64,000 bases of DNA from Corinectria fuckeliana (taxonomy: Eukaryota > Ascomycota > Sordariomycetes > Hypocreales > Nectriaceae): NCBI GenBank assembly GCA_019137255.1, contig WPDH01000247.1, positions 62,001 through 126,000 on the forward strand, in the 5' to 3' direction. Of the stretch, positions 12,525 to 27,000 are shown piece after piece. Position 1 is the stretch's first letter. Every line of letters starts with the position of its first letter. The notes under the pieces are model-generated. The model saw only the letters and a program-made list of their open reading frames with translations, searched no databases and was not told the DNA's origin. The translations under genes were made by a program, and so were the position numbers.

Positions 12525-14360
12525 TAACCTTTTATAAATATTTAATAGTTACTCTTATTATATCTTAGTTATATCTCTAAAATCTATTTTAACCTAACTA
12601 ACTTTCTTTATAAACTTTTTTTACTCTTTTTCTACTCTTATATTATCATTATATTATATATAATAAGTAAGCTAAGTAAAATAAAAAATATTAAGATTAT
12701 AAACTATTTCTCTCTTTCTCTTAAGGAAAATTTTTTACTATAAAACTTACTCTTACTATAAGCTAAGCCTAGTATAAAAATAACTTATAATTAATTTAAA
12801 AATCTTATTATTAAGACTAAATATAAACTTAAAGTAATTATCTTAAGAGCTACTTTTCTCTTAGTTTAGAGAATAATAGTAACTTTAGCTAATACTACTA
12901 TAAGCTATACTTAATATATAAGTAGTAAGATTCTAATCTTATTATCTCTTATAAAAATAATTATAACTATTATTAAAAAAGTAATATTAGCTACTTTTTA
13001 GAAAACACTTATTAAAATCTTAACTTAAGCTTAAGTTACTTATAATAAGAGAATACTCTTATCTTTAATAGTATTACTATTAAAAGTAATCCCCTCTTAT
13101 CTTAGTAAGAAGATTATTATTAGGTTACTTAGTATAACTTCTAATATTATATCTTATATACTATTAGATATTATAATAATTATTAATTATACTCTCCTAA
13201 GAGGTTACTTCTTACTTATAATAGTCTTATATTATCTTTTTAGTAGGAATATTATAGTTTTTTTTTATAGACTAATTATAAATCTCCTAAAGGATAATAC
13301 TTAGATTCTTACTATTTTTAGTATAAGTATATATTAGGTTTTAAGATAGTTTATAATAGTTACTAAGAGAGTCTTAACTAGTTATATAANNNTATAGCTA
13401 GATCTTATTAGTTACTAGTTATATTATTAACTAAACTAATAGATATAAATAAACTTTATAACTAAAATATAATTATAGCTATAAAAGTTTATTAGACTAA
13501 GTCTTATTTAAGAGAGATTTAACCTAGATAGTACTTTAAGTACTTTTACTTTAAATATATTATATAGTACTATTAGGAATAAGCTAAGTATAACTACTAT
13601 AAGAGGGCTTATTATATAAAAGATATAATATATCTTACTTTTACTAGTAAGATCTTTTTAGTATATTATAACTATAATAATATATATTTAGTATAGTCTT
13701 ATATATATTATATAATATAAAAAAAGTAAAAATAAGTAAGAAATACTTATATAAAGAGACTTATATAGTTTAGTATCTTAAGTAAGTAGTATAAATATAT
13801 AGTATACTTATTATAAAATATAATAATAGTAGTATTAATACTAATACTAACTATAGTACTAAACTATCTTACTTAAAAAGAGCTTAAGTAGCTCTTAAAG
13901 TAGCTTTAAGCTAAACTAAACTTAAGTCTAAGTTTAACTCTTATAGTATTTAGACTAATTAACTAAATAAGAGAGTAAATACTATTAAAAGTTAAAAAAA
14001 GTATACTAATACTAGTTAGTAATAAGAGTAATACTTAAAAGAATAAGAATAAGTAATATAAGTAACTTAAACTTAACTTAAGATTAATTAAATTTTAGTA
14101 TATAATTTAGGCTAAGTCTTATAAGAACTTATTATTATAAGTATATAATTAGCTTTTCTTATAAAATAAACCTACTTATAACTTATATTATTATATATAT
14201 ATACTAAGCTTAACTTACTTCTCTTTTAAGTAAGAGTTATAAGAGGTTTTTTATCTTATAGCTTACTATTAGGGTTTTTCCCTCTTATTATAAATTAGTT
14301 TAAGTTACTTAGAAGAAGAACTAAATAGCTATAAGCTAAATTAGGTATAAATAAATAAAT
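12525..14360 (+). repeat. RIP-mutated repeat A, copy 2
   Basis: Direct repeat of 9598-11395 with the same ends and mainly transition differences. Three Ns at 13390-13392 stand where the inverted copy carries about 90 additional bp. Confidence 0.8.
13390..13392. other. Assembly gap (3 N) in repeat A copy 2
   Basis: The inverted copy has roughly 90 bp more at this place; the gap size is not the N count. Confidence 0.8.
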
Positions 14361-16003
14361 ACTTATATAAATAGTCTAATACTTATTATATATATATTAA
14401 AAGCTTATATTATTTTACTAGAGGGTAGTATACCTATTAATATTAGTAAATAGCTTTTAAGATAGTATACTTAAGTAACTCTTATAAGATTTATAGTTTA
14501 TTATATTAGTACTTATATTTTTAACTAGCTAAATATTAAAAATATATTACTAGTTTTTAATTCTAATCTTATTTAAGATAAAAGTCTTAATAAAATTAGT
14601 AATATATTTTATACTTATTTCTTAGAAAGTATTATTAGTAATAAAAAGATAAAAAGCTAAGACTTAATTATATTAGTAAAAGATCTCTTTTATATTTATT
14701 AGAGTAAAAACCTTATTAATCTTAAGATATTAAATCTTACTAGCTTACTTAATTAAGTGCTTTTATATATAACTTATAAATTCTTATAAGTTTAAGAAAA
14801 GTAAAAAGGCTATAATATAGTTATACTTTTAGTTAGAAGGTTACTTAAAGACTAGAATAATAATAATAGTAAAATTAAAAAGTAAACTATAATTAGCTAG
14901 TATCTCTTAAAAAGCTAAAATTATAGCTTTTAAGTATAATTAAGCTATTTACCCCTAAGAGTTATAATAATATAACTAACTATTATAATAGTTAAAAATA
15001 TATAAGGTTTAATAATTAATATAGTAAACTAAGCTTATAATAAAACACTTATTAAATATTACCTTTTAGAATTTCTTATAGCTCTTATAGCTTATTCTAG
15101 TAGTATAAGAGACTTATTTAGTGCTTTTAGTAAAATAAGAGTTATAATTTTTTTTACTATTTTTCTTACTTTTCTTATAAGTAGAAGAGTTAAGGCTAGT
15201 ATTTTAAAAGAAAGTATAATTAAGAATATAAATATAATCTTTTATAATAACTATAATATCTCTTATTTTATAAGTTAAAATAAATAGTAAAATACTAAGT
15301 TTAAAGTTAAAAGCTTAGCCTTCTTACTAAAGTCTTTTTAGAAGGCTCTAAAAGTCTTAATAGTAAGTAGACTAAGTCTAGTTATAAACTTATTTATTAG
15401 GGCTTTTAGTGTAAGTATTATAAGATAGTATCTTAAACTAAGTATTATTAGTAGTATTTAAGTAAAAATCTAAGATAATTAGGTTATTATTATTCTAATA
15501 GCTTTAGTTAGTATAAGATTAAAAAAAAGCAGGTTATCTTAAAATAATATCTTTTAAAAGTTTATAAATATAATATTTAATAAGATAGTAAAAGGCTTAT
15601 AAGCCTTCTTCTTAAAAGACTCTTACTTTAAAGTATAAGATTTAGCTATTATATATAAAGTAGTTTAGCTTATTATTAATAGTAAGTACTATTATAACTA
15701 CTTTTATTATAAATAAGTAATATTAAAAGAAAAAAAAAAGTATTTTAAGATAAGAGTAAGTATTTAAAATAAAAAGCTAAAATATAAAAAAATATAAAAA
15801 ATATATTAAAAGTAGAAAAAAATATAGTTTATAATAAGATAACTTATATAAAAGTGTTTACCTTTTTAGCTACTTACCTAATAAGATTTTTAAGTCTTAT
15901 TTTATATACTTAAGAGAATATTTATATATTAGCTATCTTATAATATATTTAACTATTTCTCTTTATAAATTACTTAAATTATTATATTTTAACTATAAAG
16001 CTT

Positions 16004-17852
16004 TTATTTATTTATTTATATCTAATTTAGCTTATAGCTATCTAGTCTTTCTTTTAAGTAACTTAGACTAATTTATAATAAGAGAGAAAAACTCTTATAG
16101 TAAGCTATAAAATAAAAAACCTTTTATTACTCTTACTTAAAAGAGAAGTAAGTTAAGCTTAGTATATATATATAATAATATAANNCTTAGCTTAAATTAT
16201 ATACTAAAATTTAATTAATCTTAAGTTAAGTCTAAGTTACTTATACTACTTATTCTTATCCTTCTAGGTATTACTCTTATTACTAACTAGTATTAGTATA
16301 CTTTTTTTAACTTTTAATAGTATTTACTCTCTTAATTAGTTAATTAGTCTAAATACTATAAGAGCTAAACTTAAACCTAAGTCTATTTTAGCTTAAAACT
16401 ATTTTAAAAGCTACTTAGGCCCTCTTTAAGTAGAGTAGTTTAGTATTATAGTTAGTATTAGTATTAATATTATTATATCTTATAATAAGTATACTATATA
16501 TTTATATTACTTACTTAAAATACTAAACTATATAAGTCTTTTTATATAAGTATTTCTTACTTATTTCTACTCTTTTTATATTATATAGTATATATAAGAT
16601 TATACTAAGTATAAGCTATTATAATTATAATATACTAAAAGAATCTTACTAGTAAAAGTAAGATATATTATATCTTTTATATAATAAGCCCTCTTATAGT
16701 AGTTATACTTAGCTTATTTCTAATAGTATTATATAATATATTTAAAGTAAAAACACTTAAAGTACTACTTAGGTTAAATCTCTCTTAAATAAGACTTAGT
16801 CTAATATACCTTTATAGCTATAATTATACTTTAGTTATAAAGTTTATTTATATCTATTAGTTTAGTTAATAATATAACTAGTAACTAGTAAAATCTAGCT
16901 ATATAATAGCTTTATAATAGTTTTATAATATATATCTTAATACTATTTACTTATTAAATATTTACTATAAAGTTTTTAAGTAAGCTTTTTATATAGCTAG
17001 TTAAGACTCTTTTAGTAACTATTATAAACTATCTTAAAACCTAATATATATTTATACTAAAAATAGTAAGAATCTAAGTATTATTTTTTAAAAGATCTAT
17101 AATTAGTTTATAAAAAAAGACTATAATATTCTTACTAGAAAAGTAATATAAGATTATTATAAGTAAGAGATAACCTCTTAAAAGAGTATAATTAATAATT
17201 ATTATAGTATCTAATAGTATATAAGATATAATATTAAGAGTTATATTAAGTAACTAAATAATAATCTTTTTACTAAGGTAAGAGAAGATTACTTTTAATA
17301 ATAATACTATTAAGAATAAAAATATCCTCTTATTATAAGTAACTTAAGCTTAGGTTAAAACTTTAGTAAGTGTTTTCTAAAGGGTAGCTAATACTACTTT
17401 TTTAATAGTAGTTATAATTATTTTTATAAGAGATAGTAAGATTAAAATCTTACTACTTATATATTAGGTATAGCTTATAATAGTATTAGCTAAAATTACT
17501 ACTATTTCTTAAACTAAGAGAAAAGTAGCTACTAAAATAATTACTTTAAGTTTATATTTAGTCTTAATAATAAGATCTTTAAATTAATTATAGGTTATTT
17601 TTATACTAGGCTTAGCCTATAGTAAGAGTAGGTTTTATAGTGAAAAATTTTTCTTAAGAGAAGAAAAAAAATAGTTTATAATCTTAATATCTTTTATTTC
17701 ACCTAGCCTGCTTATTATATATAATATAGTAATAATATAAGAGTAGAAAAAGAGTAAAAAAGATTTATAAAGAAAGTTAGTTAAGTTAAAATAGATTTTA
17801 AAAGTATAACTAAGATATAGTAAGAGTAACTATTAAATATTTATAAAAGGTT
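16004..17852 (-). repeat. RIP-mutated repeat A, copy 3 (inverted)
   Basis: Reverse complement of copies 1 and 2: it starts with the (TTTA)n tract and TATCTAATTTAGCTTATAGC, and ends with CTATTAAATATTTATAAAAG. Two Ns at 16184-16185 replace about 75 bp present in copy 1. Confidence 0.8.
16184..16185. other. Assembly gap (2 N) in repeat A copy 3
   Basis: Copy 1 (around 11160-11235) carries about 75 bp that are absent here. Confidence 0.75.
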
Positions 17853-20800
17853 AAAAAGATTATAACTATAAAGCTTTTTATTTATCTTTTTAGCTCTTTT
17901 CTTTTTTATATTTTCTTTTTTTTTTACTTTACTTATATTACTTATATTACTCTTAATAAATTTATTACTTTATAATAACCTTTTAAGCTAAGTAAAAAGT
18001 ACTTACTATCTAATAATATAAAACTCTTTTTAACTTATATAATCTTATAAAGTATAATACTAATAAGTATAAATTTACCTAGTAAACTCTTACTAAATAG
18101 AAAAATTAGACTATATACTATATTATACCTCTCTTATATTAAAACTACTAATACTAACTTATAAGTTTTTCTTAAAACTACTAGTAGTAATAGTTAATCT
18201 AATACTTTTTAGTAGTTTAAAAAGAGTTTTAATATTTAGATTTAATCTTAAAAAGCTCTTAATTATCTTAACTACTTTTTTTATATTAAGCTTACTTTTA
18301 AGAGTAAAAGCTTAAAAATATCTTAAGATATTTATATTTTCTTTTAGTATAGCCTTTAAGATATTAATAGTATTTTTTTAAATTAGTACTAAACTTACTA
18401 TTAATTATTATTATTATTCTTTTTATATTTATACTAAGTTTAGTTATCTTTAAGAGTATATTATTTTATATACTTTTAACTAAGCTTTTTATTTAAAAGC
18501 TTTACTTATAGCTTTATATAGTAATAATAATCTTATTTTTTACTCTTATTATATTTAATCTTATACTTTTAATATTTTAAGTAACTATAAGTATTTTATT
18601 TTTTATTTTTATACTTACTAATTAATTCTAGGTTTTATAAGCAGCTAGTATACTAATTATATCTAAGAAAGTAATACTTATTATAAATAAACTTTTTTAC
18701 TTAGCTATTAGAGAAAGAGTTTTTAAAATAGTCTTTTAAATTACCCTCTTAGTAGTAAAAAGACTATAAAAGCTCCTCTTAATATAGTAAGAGTTTAAAA
18801 GTTCTAATATATTTTTTAGTACTCTGCTTTTTTCTTACCTTTACTAAAATTAACATTTAACCTTATTAACTTATTATATAATTAAATTAAGTTAGAATAG
18901 TACTATAAGTATATTATTCTTCTTATATAAGAATAAGAATTATTTAAAGGTATAATTTAAGTGTTTTTACTGCTTTAATTATATATAATAAGAGCTTAAG
19001 TTAGCATGTGATTTATAGTATAGTATAATAGTATTATAATTAATAAAGTAAATAAGACTAACCTAAGTGTAGCTAGCTATATACCTTAGGAGACTAGGAA
19101 AAAAGATAAATACTAAGAGTAATAAGTTAAGATTCTTATATTTAGCTGAAGAAATTAATTAAGAAGGCTAAATTAACCTGCTGTAAGAAGACTATATTAA
19201 CCTATTTTTAAAAGAAAGAGATTATATACTTTTAGTTACTTTTACAGCCTTTTAATAGTAAGCTTACAGCTAGAAAATATTTATACTTTGCTAAATAATA
19301 TATATATATATTAGAGGATTTTTAGGAGTTTTAAACCTTTTTAGATAAAGTTATTATTACTAAAGGTAAAAGCTAAAAGCACACTTAGTGCTTTTATAAG
19401 CTAATATATTAAGTTTTTATAATTATAACTTTTCTAACTATTTTTAGTATAAGAGACTATTTAGAAAAAATGTTTAGACCTGTATAACCCTAATAAGATA
19501 TTTATAGATATTTTTTAGTACTTTTAATTATATTAGGCAGCTTCTAATAATCCCTTTTTATAGTAACTTAAAAAGTAAATATAATAGTATTATAGTATAA
19601 GTCTTACTTGTGTGCTTATAATAATACCTCTCTTAAATTATTATAAGAAATAGCTGCTTTTAGTATAATAATTTAAGCCTTTTCTAGTTATATTTAGTTA
19701 TAAATTAGATAAAAAAATAGTATAAGAATTAGCAGGCTGAAATAATAGATTAGCCTTTATATAACTCTAATCTTAACCTTATAAAAAACCTTTAAGCAAT
19801 CTTAAAAGCTAGGATTTATAAGTATTATTCTAAGCTTATATATATACTAAAAAATCAGAAAGTAAAAAAACAGCTAATTAAAGCTGTAATTAAGCTGTGA
19901 GATAAGATTAAGCTAGAGGTAGTATATAACTTAATTTATTTAATAAAGTAAAAAATACAAGTAGTTATAACAGTATATAGCTAGTATATAAAGTATTAAA
20001 AGATACTATAAGATATATTAGTTAATAGGCTATAAATTAATATAAATAAATATTTATTTTATATTTATTTAGTTATATACTAGCTATTTAAAAGTGAAGC
20101 TTTTATTTAGTAAAAGTAGTATTATATTAGGTTAACTTAAGATATATTACTTTTTTTTCACTTTTACTATAAGAATTAAAGAGTTAAGTTAATAAATAAA
20201 AGTAGTTATCTCTAAATTTTAAAACTGCTACTCTTAGCTAAAAATAAGACTTAAAAGCTTAAGTGTGCTATATATAAGACTAAGAAGGTATATAATAAGA
20301 ATTACTAAGAGTGTTTTAAGACTATTAATAGTAAGTAGTCTTCTAGTTATCTTTAAGACTTTTTTTTAACTTAAATTTTAACACTTTTTTATAGTATCTT
20401 TTACTTATCTAGCTAGATCTAATACTTATATATTATATTCTAATTTTTATTTATCCTCTTATTAATAGTAGTATCTTAAGCTATATTAAGCTTATCTTAG
20501 GTTATATTAAGCTTATCTTAAGCTATATTAAGCTTATTTTAAGCTATATCTTACTTATTTTCTTTTTTATTTATACCTTCTCTAATAGTAACTTATATAG
20601 TCTAGTAGGTTTACTACTATAAAGCAGATTATTATAATACTATCTTAGTACTATTAGTACTAAGACTACTTACCTTTTATTATCTCTAAGAGATAAACTT
20701 TAAGATACTATTATAGCTTTTAGATAAGAGGTATTATTATCTTATTTTTACTTATATTCTTTTTATTATTATTTTTACTTATTAGATCTAATACTTTCTT

Positions 20801-23800
20801 ATTATTCTTTTTATCTTAATTTTTAATAAGAGATTAAAATTTAAAGTCTTTTTTATTAGCTTTTAAGGTATACTATCTTTTTTTATTTTTAATAAACTTT
20901 TTTAGCTAGTTTTTATATATTAATCTTTTAATACTAATCTTATTTAAAGTAATAATATAATAGCTAACTTTTAGCTTATCTTAACTCTTAATATAATATA
21001 AACTATTTTATTTATACTATATTTTTACTTCTCTTATTATATTATCTTACTACCTAATATTATATCTTAGTATAAGATTTTTAAGATTTAAAAGCTCTTT
21101 CTAAATATTTCTCTTATAGCTATTATTTATCTTTTAAGTAAGCTTCTATTAGTATATTATAACTTAGATTTTAGCTTTTTCTATATTATCTTATTATTAC
21201 TCTAAGATTTAGATTCTTTTTTTAAGTAATTAATCTAATATTTTAATATTATTCTAATTAATAATCCTTTAGGTAGATATTATTACTTTTAGAGAAAAAA
21301 CTAGTTCTTACTTATAAAGTAAGAAGAAAGCTAATTTCTTATAAGATATATAAATAGCTACTTAGTTAGCTATTAAGATATAAAATAACTTTTTTTACTT
21401 ATTTTATACTTAAGCTTAAAGTATACTTCTTAAAGTAAAATACTAAAGTAGTATAGCTAGCTTTAATAATCTTATTTACTCTTAGGTTATAAGTTAAAGT
21501 AAGTACTACTCTTATTCTTAAGGCTTTAAAAGTAGAAATAAATTTCTTACTTATTTCTAACCTATTATTAACTACTATAATAATAATAATACTAAAGTAT
21601 TATAATACTTTTTATATAAATAAAGTTATTATATAAGTGTTTAGCTTAGCTATTAGCTTAGCTTTTAGCTAGCCTATTAGATTATATTTAGCCTTAATAA
21701 GATACTTCTTACTTTTATCTAGCAGAAAGTACTATATATTAAAATAAACTTTTATTATAAGAAACTAAAATACTATTAAAATAGTAATCTTTTTTATTTT
21801 TTAAGATATATAATTTTAGCAGGTAAAATACTAAGAGATAACTAAGTTAATATCTATTTATATTATCTTTTAGAAATACCTCTTTTAGATTAGAATAAGT
21901 ATTATATTCTGTCTTTTATAACCTTTTTTAATATAATATAACCTAATTAACTGCTTTTAGACCTTTCTCTACCTAACTATAAGAATAAGTTTACCTTTTA
22001 GGTTATTTAACCTTTACTAGATTTAACTACCTTAGATAAAGTAAAAAGAGACTTTATACTAAATAGCTTAAAAGACTCTTATACTAACTCTTATAAGCTT
22101 TTTTAAAGTTAAGAGATATTCTCTTAACTTAAGAAATTTCTTATTATAACTCTCTTTTAGCTGCTTATATTAGTTCTTAATAGATATTATATTAAGGTAT
22201 AAGTCTATAAAATTCTTAATATTCTTTTTAGCAGCTATATTTAGCTTATCTAAGAGTTTAGCTTACTTTTTTAATAGCCTGTTTATAATAAGGTTTTTAA
22301 TATCTTATATATAATATATATTATAGTTAAATAGTATAAGATAGCTAATCTAATATATAATTAATAAGCCTAGTATATTATTAGCTTTTCTATTAAGCTA
22401 GTAAACTAAAACTTATAAATCTATCTTAAGAATAAAAAAAATACTATATAAGTAGTTTCTTAGTTAATAAAATATATATAGTATTACTTAATACTCTTAT
22501 TTAGTAATATTATAACTCTACTTAGTCTTATTTTAAAGCTTAGACTTAAATTAGACTAAATACTACTTATTATTAATAAGTTATATTAGTATATATTTTT
22601 ATCTTTTAAGACTTATATTTACTATTAAGATAATTTCTCTTATTTTATCTAAGAAGTTAAAAATTACTAAGATTAGTAAAAATATAATCTTAGCTTTTAG
22701 TTAATCTATTACTTTCTATTAGTTATTATCTTATATAAAGTTAATATCTTTCTAAAAAAGTATTATTAAAAGCCTTATAATCTAAGTATAATACTAGATC
22801 TAATAGTAATAATATCTAACTATCTTAAAAAAGAACCTAACCTTTCTAATATTAATATAAACCTTTTACTTATTAATCTTAATAATCTTAGCTTTTTTAA
22901 GGCTTTATCTATTAGTTTTATAGATATACTTAATAATTACTATAAAATTCTAATAGAACTTAGATTTTTCTTTAGAAATAGTATATTCTAATAGTTTTAT
23001 ATTAATAAGTATCTTATTTAAGTAAATTAAATACTTTAAGATATATATTTTAATATTAGATATAGCCTTCTTATTATTAAATATTTCTATTAGTCTCTTA
23101 ATAGTAATATTATCTAGAAAAGTATAATAAATATTTAGAATAAGATTATATAAGATATATATAATAATTCTTAAAAACTATACTATTAAGTTAGTAGCTT
23201 CTTAAGAGAGTATATATATTTAAAGTAAACCTAAAAGAGTAAAAAATATTATTAGATTTTTACTTTTCTTATTTAAAACTATTTAGTTATATTTAGAGAA
23301 AAAGTCTAATAGTAATAGTATCTTATATATTATTATATCTAAAGAGAATTTATTTATACTAAGAGAACTAAAACTATCTCTTATAGTATACTAGTTAATA
23401 TAAGTAGCTAAGTTAATTAAGTAAATATTCTTATTCTTTTTTACTACTAGTATATAAAAGTTCTAGTAGAAAGTATAAGATTTCTTAAAGATATAATACT
23501 TAAGCTTAGTTTTTAAAAGGTTTATAACTTTCTTTTTTAAGTCTTTTAGAATTAGTATACTACTAGCTTACTAAGTAATATATTTAACTACTTTTAAGAC
23601 TTAAAAAAAGGTAATTATAAGGTTAAGTTTTTTATACTTATTAAAGTCTTAAGCTAAAATAGCTTTTTTATTATATAAGATTTATAGTAAAATATTAGTT
23701 TCTTTTTTTAATATTATTTTTTAACTTAATTTAGTACTTCTTAAGCATGTTTTATACATATAAGTATAAGCTGTATAGCTACTTACTATAGTGTTTACCT

Positions 23801-24009
23801 AGTCTTAATAGAGACTTACTATACTGTTTTTACCTATTTATATAATATATATAAAATAGGAGATAGCTTACACCACTCTTGCTAAAGTAGTAAACTCCTC
23901 TCTTAAAGTAGTAATACTCTCTATCTTAGCCTATTTTTTTCTCTTAGCCTGTATAAGATTAGTCTAGATATATAGCAGATTTATAGTAAAAGTACTTACT
24001 CTTATAGCT

Positions 24010-24011
<2 letters not shown>

Positions 24012-24041
<30 letters not shown>
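24012..24041. repeat. ATT trinucleotide microsatellite
   Basis: About ten tandem ATT units directly before the N run at 24042-24043, inside repeat B copy 2. The other copy has an interrupted version near 7527-7545. Confidence 0.85.
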
Positions 24042-24043
24042 NN
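24042..24043. other. Assembly gap (2 N) in repeat B copy 2
   Basis: It follows an ATT microsatellite. Copy 1 has about 85 bp more between the microsatellite and the shared AAGAATATATATTAG. Confidence 0.75.
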
Positions 24044-27000
24044 TAAATCCTAAAAAGAATATATATTAGTAATATATTTAAGACTTAAAGCTAATACGGG
24101 CTTAATAAAAAGCCTAGAGGGAAGCTACTTATAAAAGTGTTAAAAAGAGAAGAAAGAAAGAAAGATATTATAGTCTAAGAGACTAAATAATAAATAATAA
24201 TAAAGATCTGTATAGCTACTAATAGCTGCTAATAGCTGTTAAGTATTAGGTTTATACCAGCCTTTAGCTACTAATAACTATACTACTAGCTAACTTACTA
24301 ATAGCTAGCTAACCTATTAGCAGCTAGTTTTGCCCACTTAAAATTCTAAGCTCTTAACTATAACTATAAAACAACTTAGATATACCTAGCTAGTATAATC
24401 TTAATACTTAACTGCTCTACTCTTATAGCAGACTAGGTGCTTAATATCTAGTTAACTATTTCTCTCTTTTTTACCTCTTTTTTTCTTTTTCCCTTTTTTT
24501 CTTATCTCTTTTTTTCTTTCCCTCTTTTTAATTTTTTCCTAGCCCTCTAGGAAATAAGATAACTCTAATTTTAGCAAAAGGACTATCTACTTATATATAG
24601 TAATAGTATAAGAGGCTTAACTTAAGTCTGCTATATAAAGAATATAGGTTTTTATCTAATTTTATAGTTTTTCCTATATCTATATAGAATAAAAGTATTA
24701 TCTACCTTTTAGGTTTATAAAGTATAAATAAATAAATAAATAAATAGTACTTCTTAAAGTTATTTACTAAAAAGTCTTAATTCTTTCTTAATTACTAAGA
24801 ACTTAAAAGTAATATAGTCTAAGTACTTACTTTTATACTCTAAAAAGTCTTATACTTTCTTTTACTTTTCTTTCTTTTATAAAGAGTTTCTTTTAGAGAT
24901 ACTTTTATTAGAAGGGATATTATCTTTTAGGTAGATTTTAGCTTTTTTCTGCTTATATATTATATTAACCTAGATATTAACTCTCTTTTTTTACTTTTTC
25001 TTCTTATAAGTTATATTTTTTAACTTTTTTTTTACTTAATTTAAAGCTATTAAGTAAGTATAAATAACTTCTTTTCTAATAAGTTATATAATTTTCTCTT
25101 TACTATTTTAATTTAGCTACTAGATTATATTAAGATTATTATTATCTTTTAAGGCTTATAGCTTATATAAAAAAACTTTAAAAGAGGGCTTAAAAGTTAT
25201 TACTAGTTAGTCTTATAAGTAACCTCTTATAAAACCTCCTAATAAATACTTTCTGCTATTAAGGTTATAATTCTTAGACTTAAGATAGTATCTAATATAT
25301 ATTTCTCCTCCTCTAGTTATATAGTTAAAAGAGAGCTTTATACCTCTTATAAATAGTATCTTTAAGATAAAAGAAATAAATATAAAGCTAGTAAAAGCTA
25401 TATATATTTTTTATAAGATATAAGTATTACTTAAGAAGACTAGTATTTTTACCTCTCTAAGTATTAAGACTTTATTATTTAAATAGAAAGTTATAAAAGC
25501 TCTTATAAAGCTTACTTTTAGTTTATACTTTTTAGCTATTTTACTTAAGATAATATTACCTTTTAATCTAGTATCTAAAAGAGCTTTTATAATATAGCTA
25601 TTTATATTTCTTAGGTGAATTATAATTCTTAGTAGCTCTTAATAGTAGGCTAATTTTTAGTCTTACTTATCTCTTAAGATATTAAAGTTAACCTTAAGAT
25701 ATATTATATCTAATACTTCTTTTAGGTTTTTTACTAATAACTTGCCTATATTAGGTTTTCTAATATTAATAATAGTAATTTCTTTATTTTCTTTTATTAG
25801 AAATTTACTAAAGTGAAAAGATTAACTTAAAGGAAAGCTATTATTCTAGTTTATCTTATTATTTTAGATCCTTAAGGTGTTTATCTTATAATAAAATGCT
25901 TTTAAGTTATAATACTTCTTAGCTTCTATTAAATCTAGTGCTTTAAGAAATAATAAGTGTATTATAAGATTATTATTAGGCTTAGTTAGCTTCTTATACT
26001 AGTTTATAAACTTAGTATTTATAATACCCTTTATTATTATTATCACTTTTTCTATAAGAGTGTAAGTAATATCTAGGTTAATTACTATAAGCTAAAAGAT
26101 TAGAATTAAGATCTTCTTAGACTAGAATTTATCTCTAATATATAACCTAGCTGTTAATAAAGCTTTCTTCTTATTTATAAATTACTATTAAAACTTTTTT
26201 ATAAAAAACTTCTTATTAGTGATTTTTTAATCTCTTATAGATTAATAAGCTAGCAAATAGGATTATATTACTACTTTAATAAGCAGTTTATTATTATTAA
26301 CTTTCTCTATTTTAGCCCTTTTAGCTATAAGATTAGTACTAATATTATTAGTTAAGATTAGGTTATCTAAGCTGTTATTAATTACTAAGAGGTCTTCTAA
26401 TATAAAGATAGTATTAGCTTAAATAGTAATATTAATATCTAAATAGCCTAGTCTTTCTAAAGGGATATTAAAGCTTAGCTTAGTATATCTTATAAGCTAT
26501 TTAGCTTTTTAGGATATAGTATTTTACAACTTAGAGTTAAATACTATCTTTTATATCTTATTAGCCTACTTATAAGTATAACACTTAGGGAAGTATTTAA
26601 TCTACTAAATAACTAGTCTTTTAATATAAGAATTATTTATATACTATATTAGGATTTAAAAAAAGATAAGAATTTTCTTATTACTAATCTAAAGTATACT
26701 AGTAAGAGGTAAATAAGTAGTATACTCTAACTAGTTATTTCTTAGATAATATAAATACTAGTCTAAATAGTATTCTTACTTTTTATAGTATTAATATACT
26801 TATAGCTTCTAGTTAAATTCTCTTATAGTATTTATATTAAATTAGTACTTCTTATATATATAATTTAATATATTTATATATATATAATTAGTTAAGATAT
26901 CTTTTATACCTTTCTAAGCTTACTAGTAAAAAACCTAACTATAAAGTAAGATAATATTTTCTTTTTATATTTATATATTTTATACTATATTTATAAAAAG

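Larger units (their letters stand above)
23758..24745 (+). repeat. RIP-mutated repeat B, copy 2
   Basis: Second copy of the repeat at 7270-8337, in the same orientation, less heavily mutated (more CpA and G+C left). It ends in the same (AAAT)n tract at about 24726-24745. It contains an ATT microsatellite and an N run at 24042-24043, where copy 1 has about 85 bp that are missing here. Confidence 0.75.
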
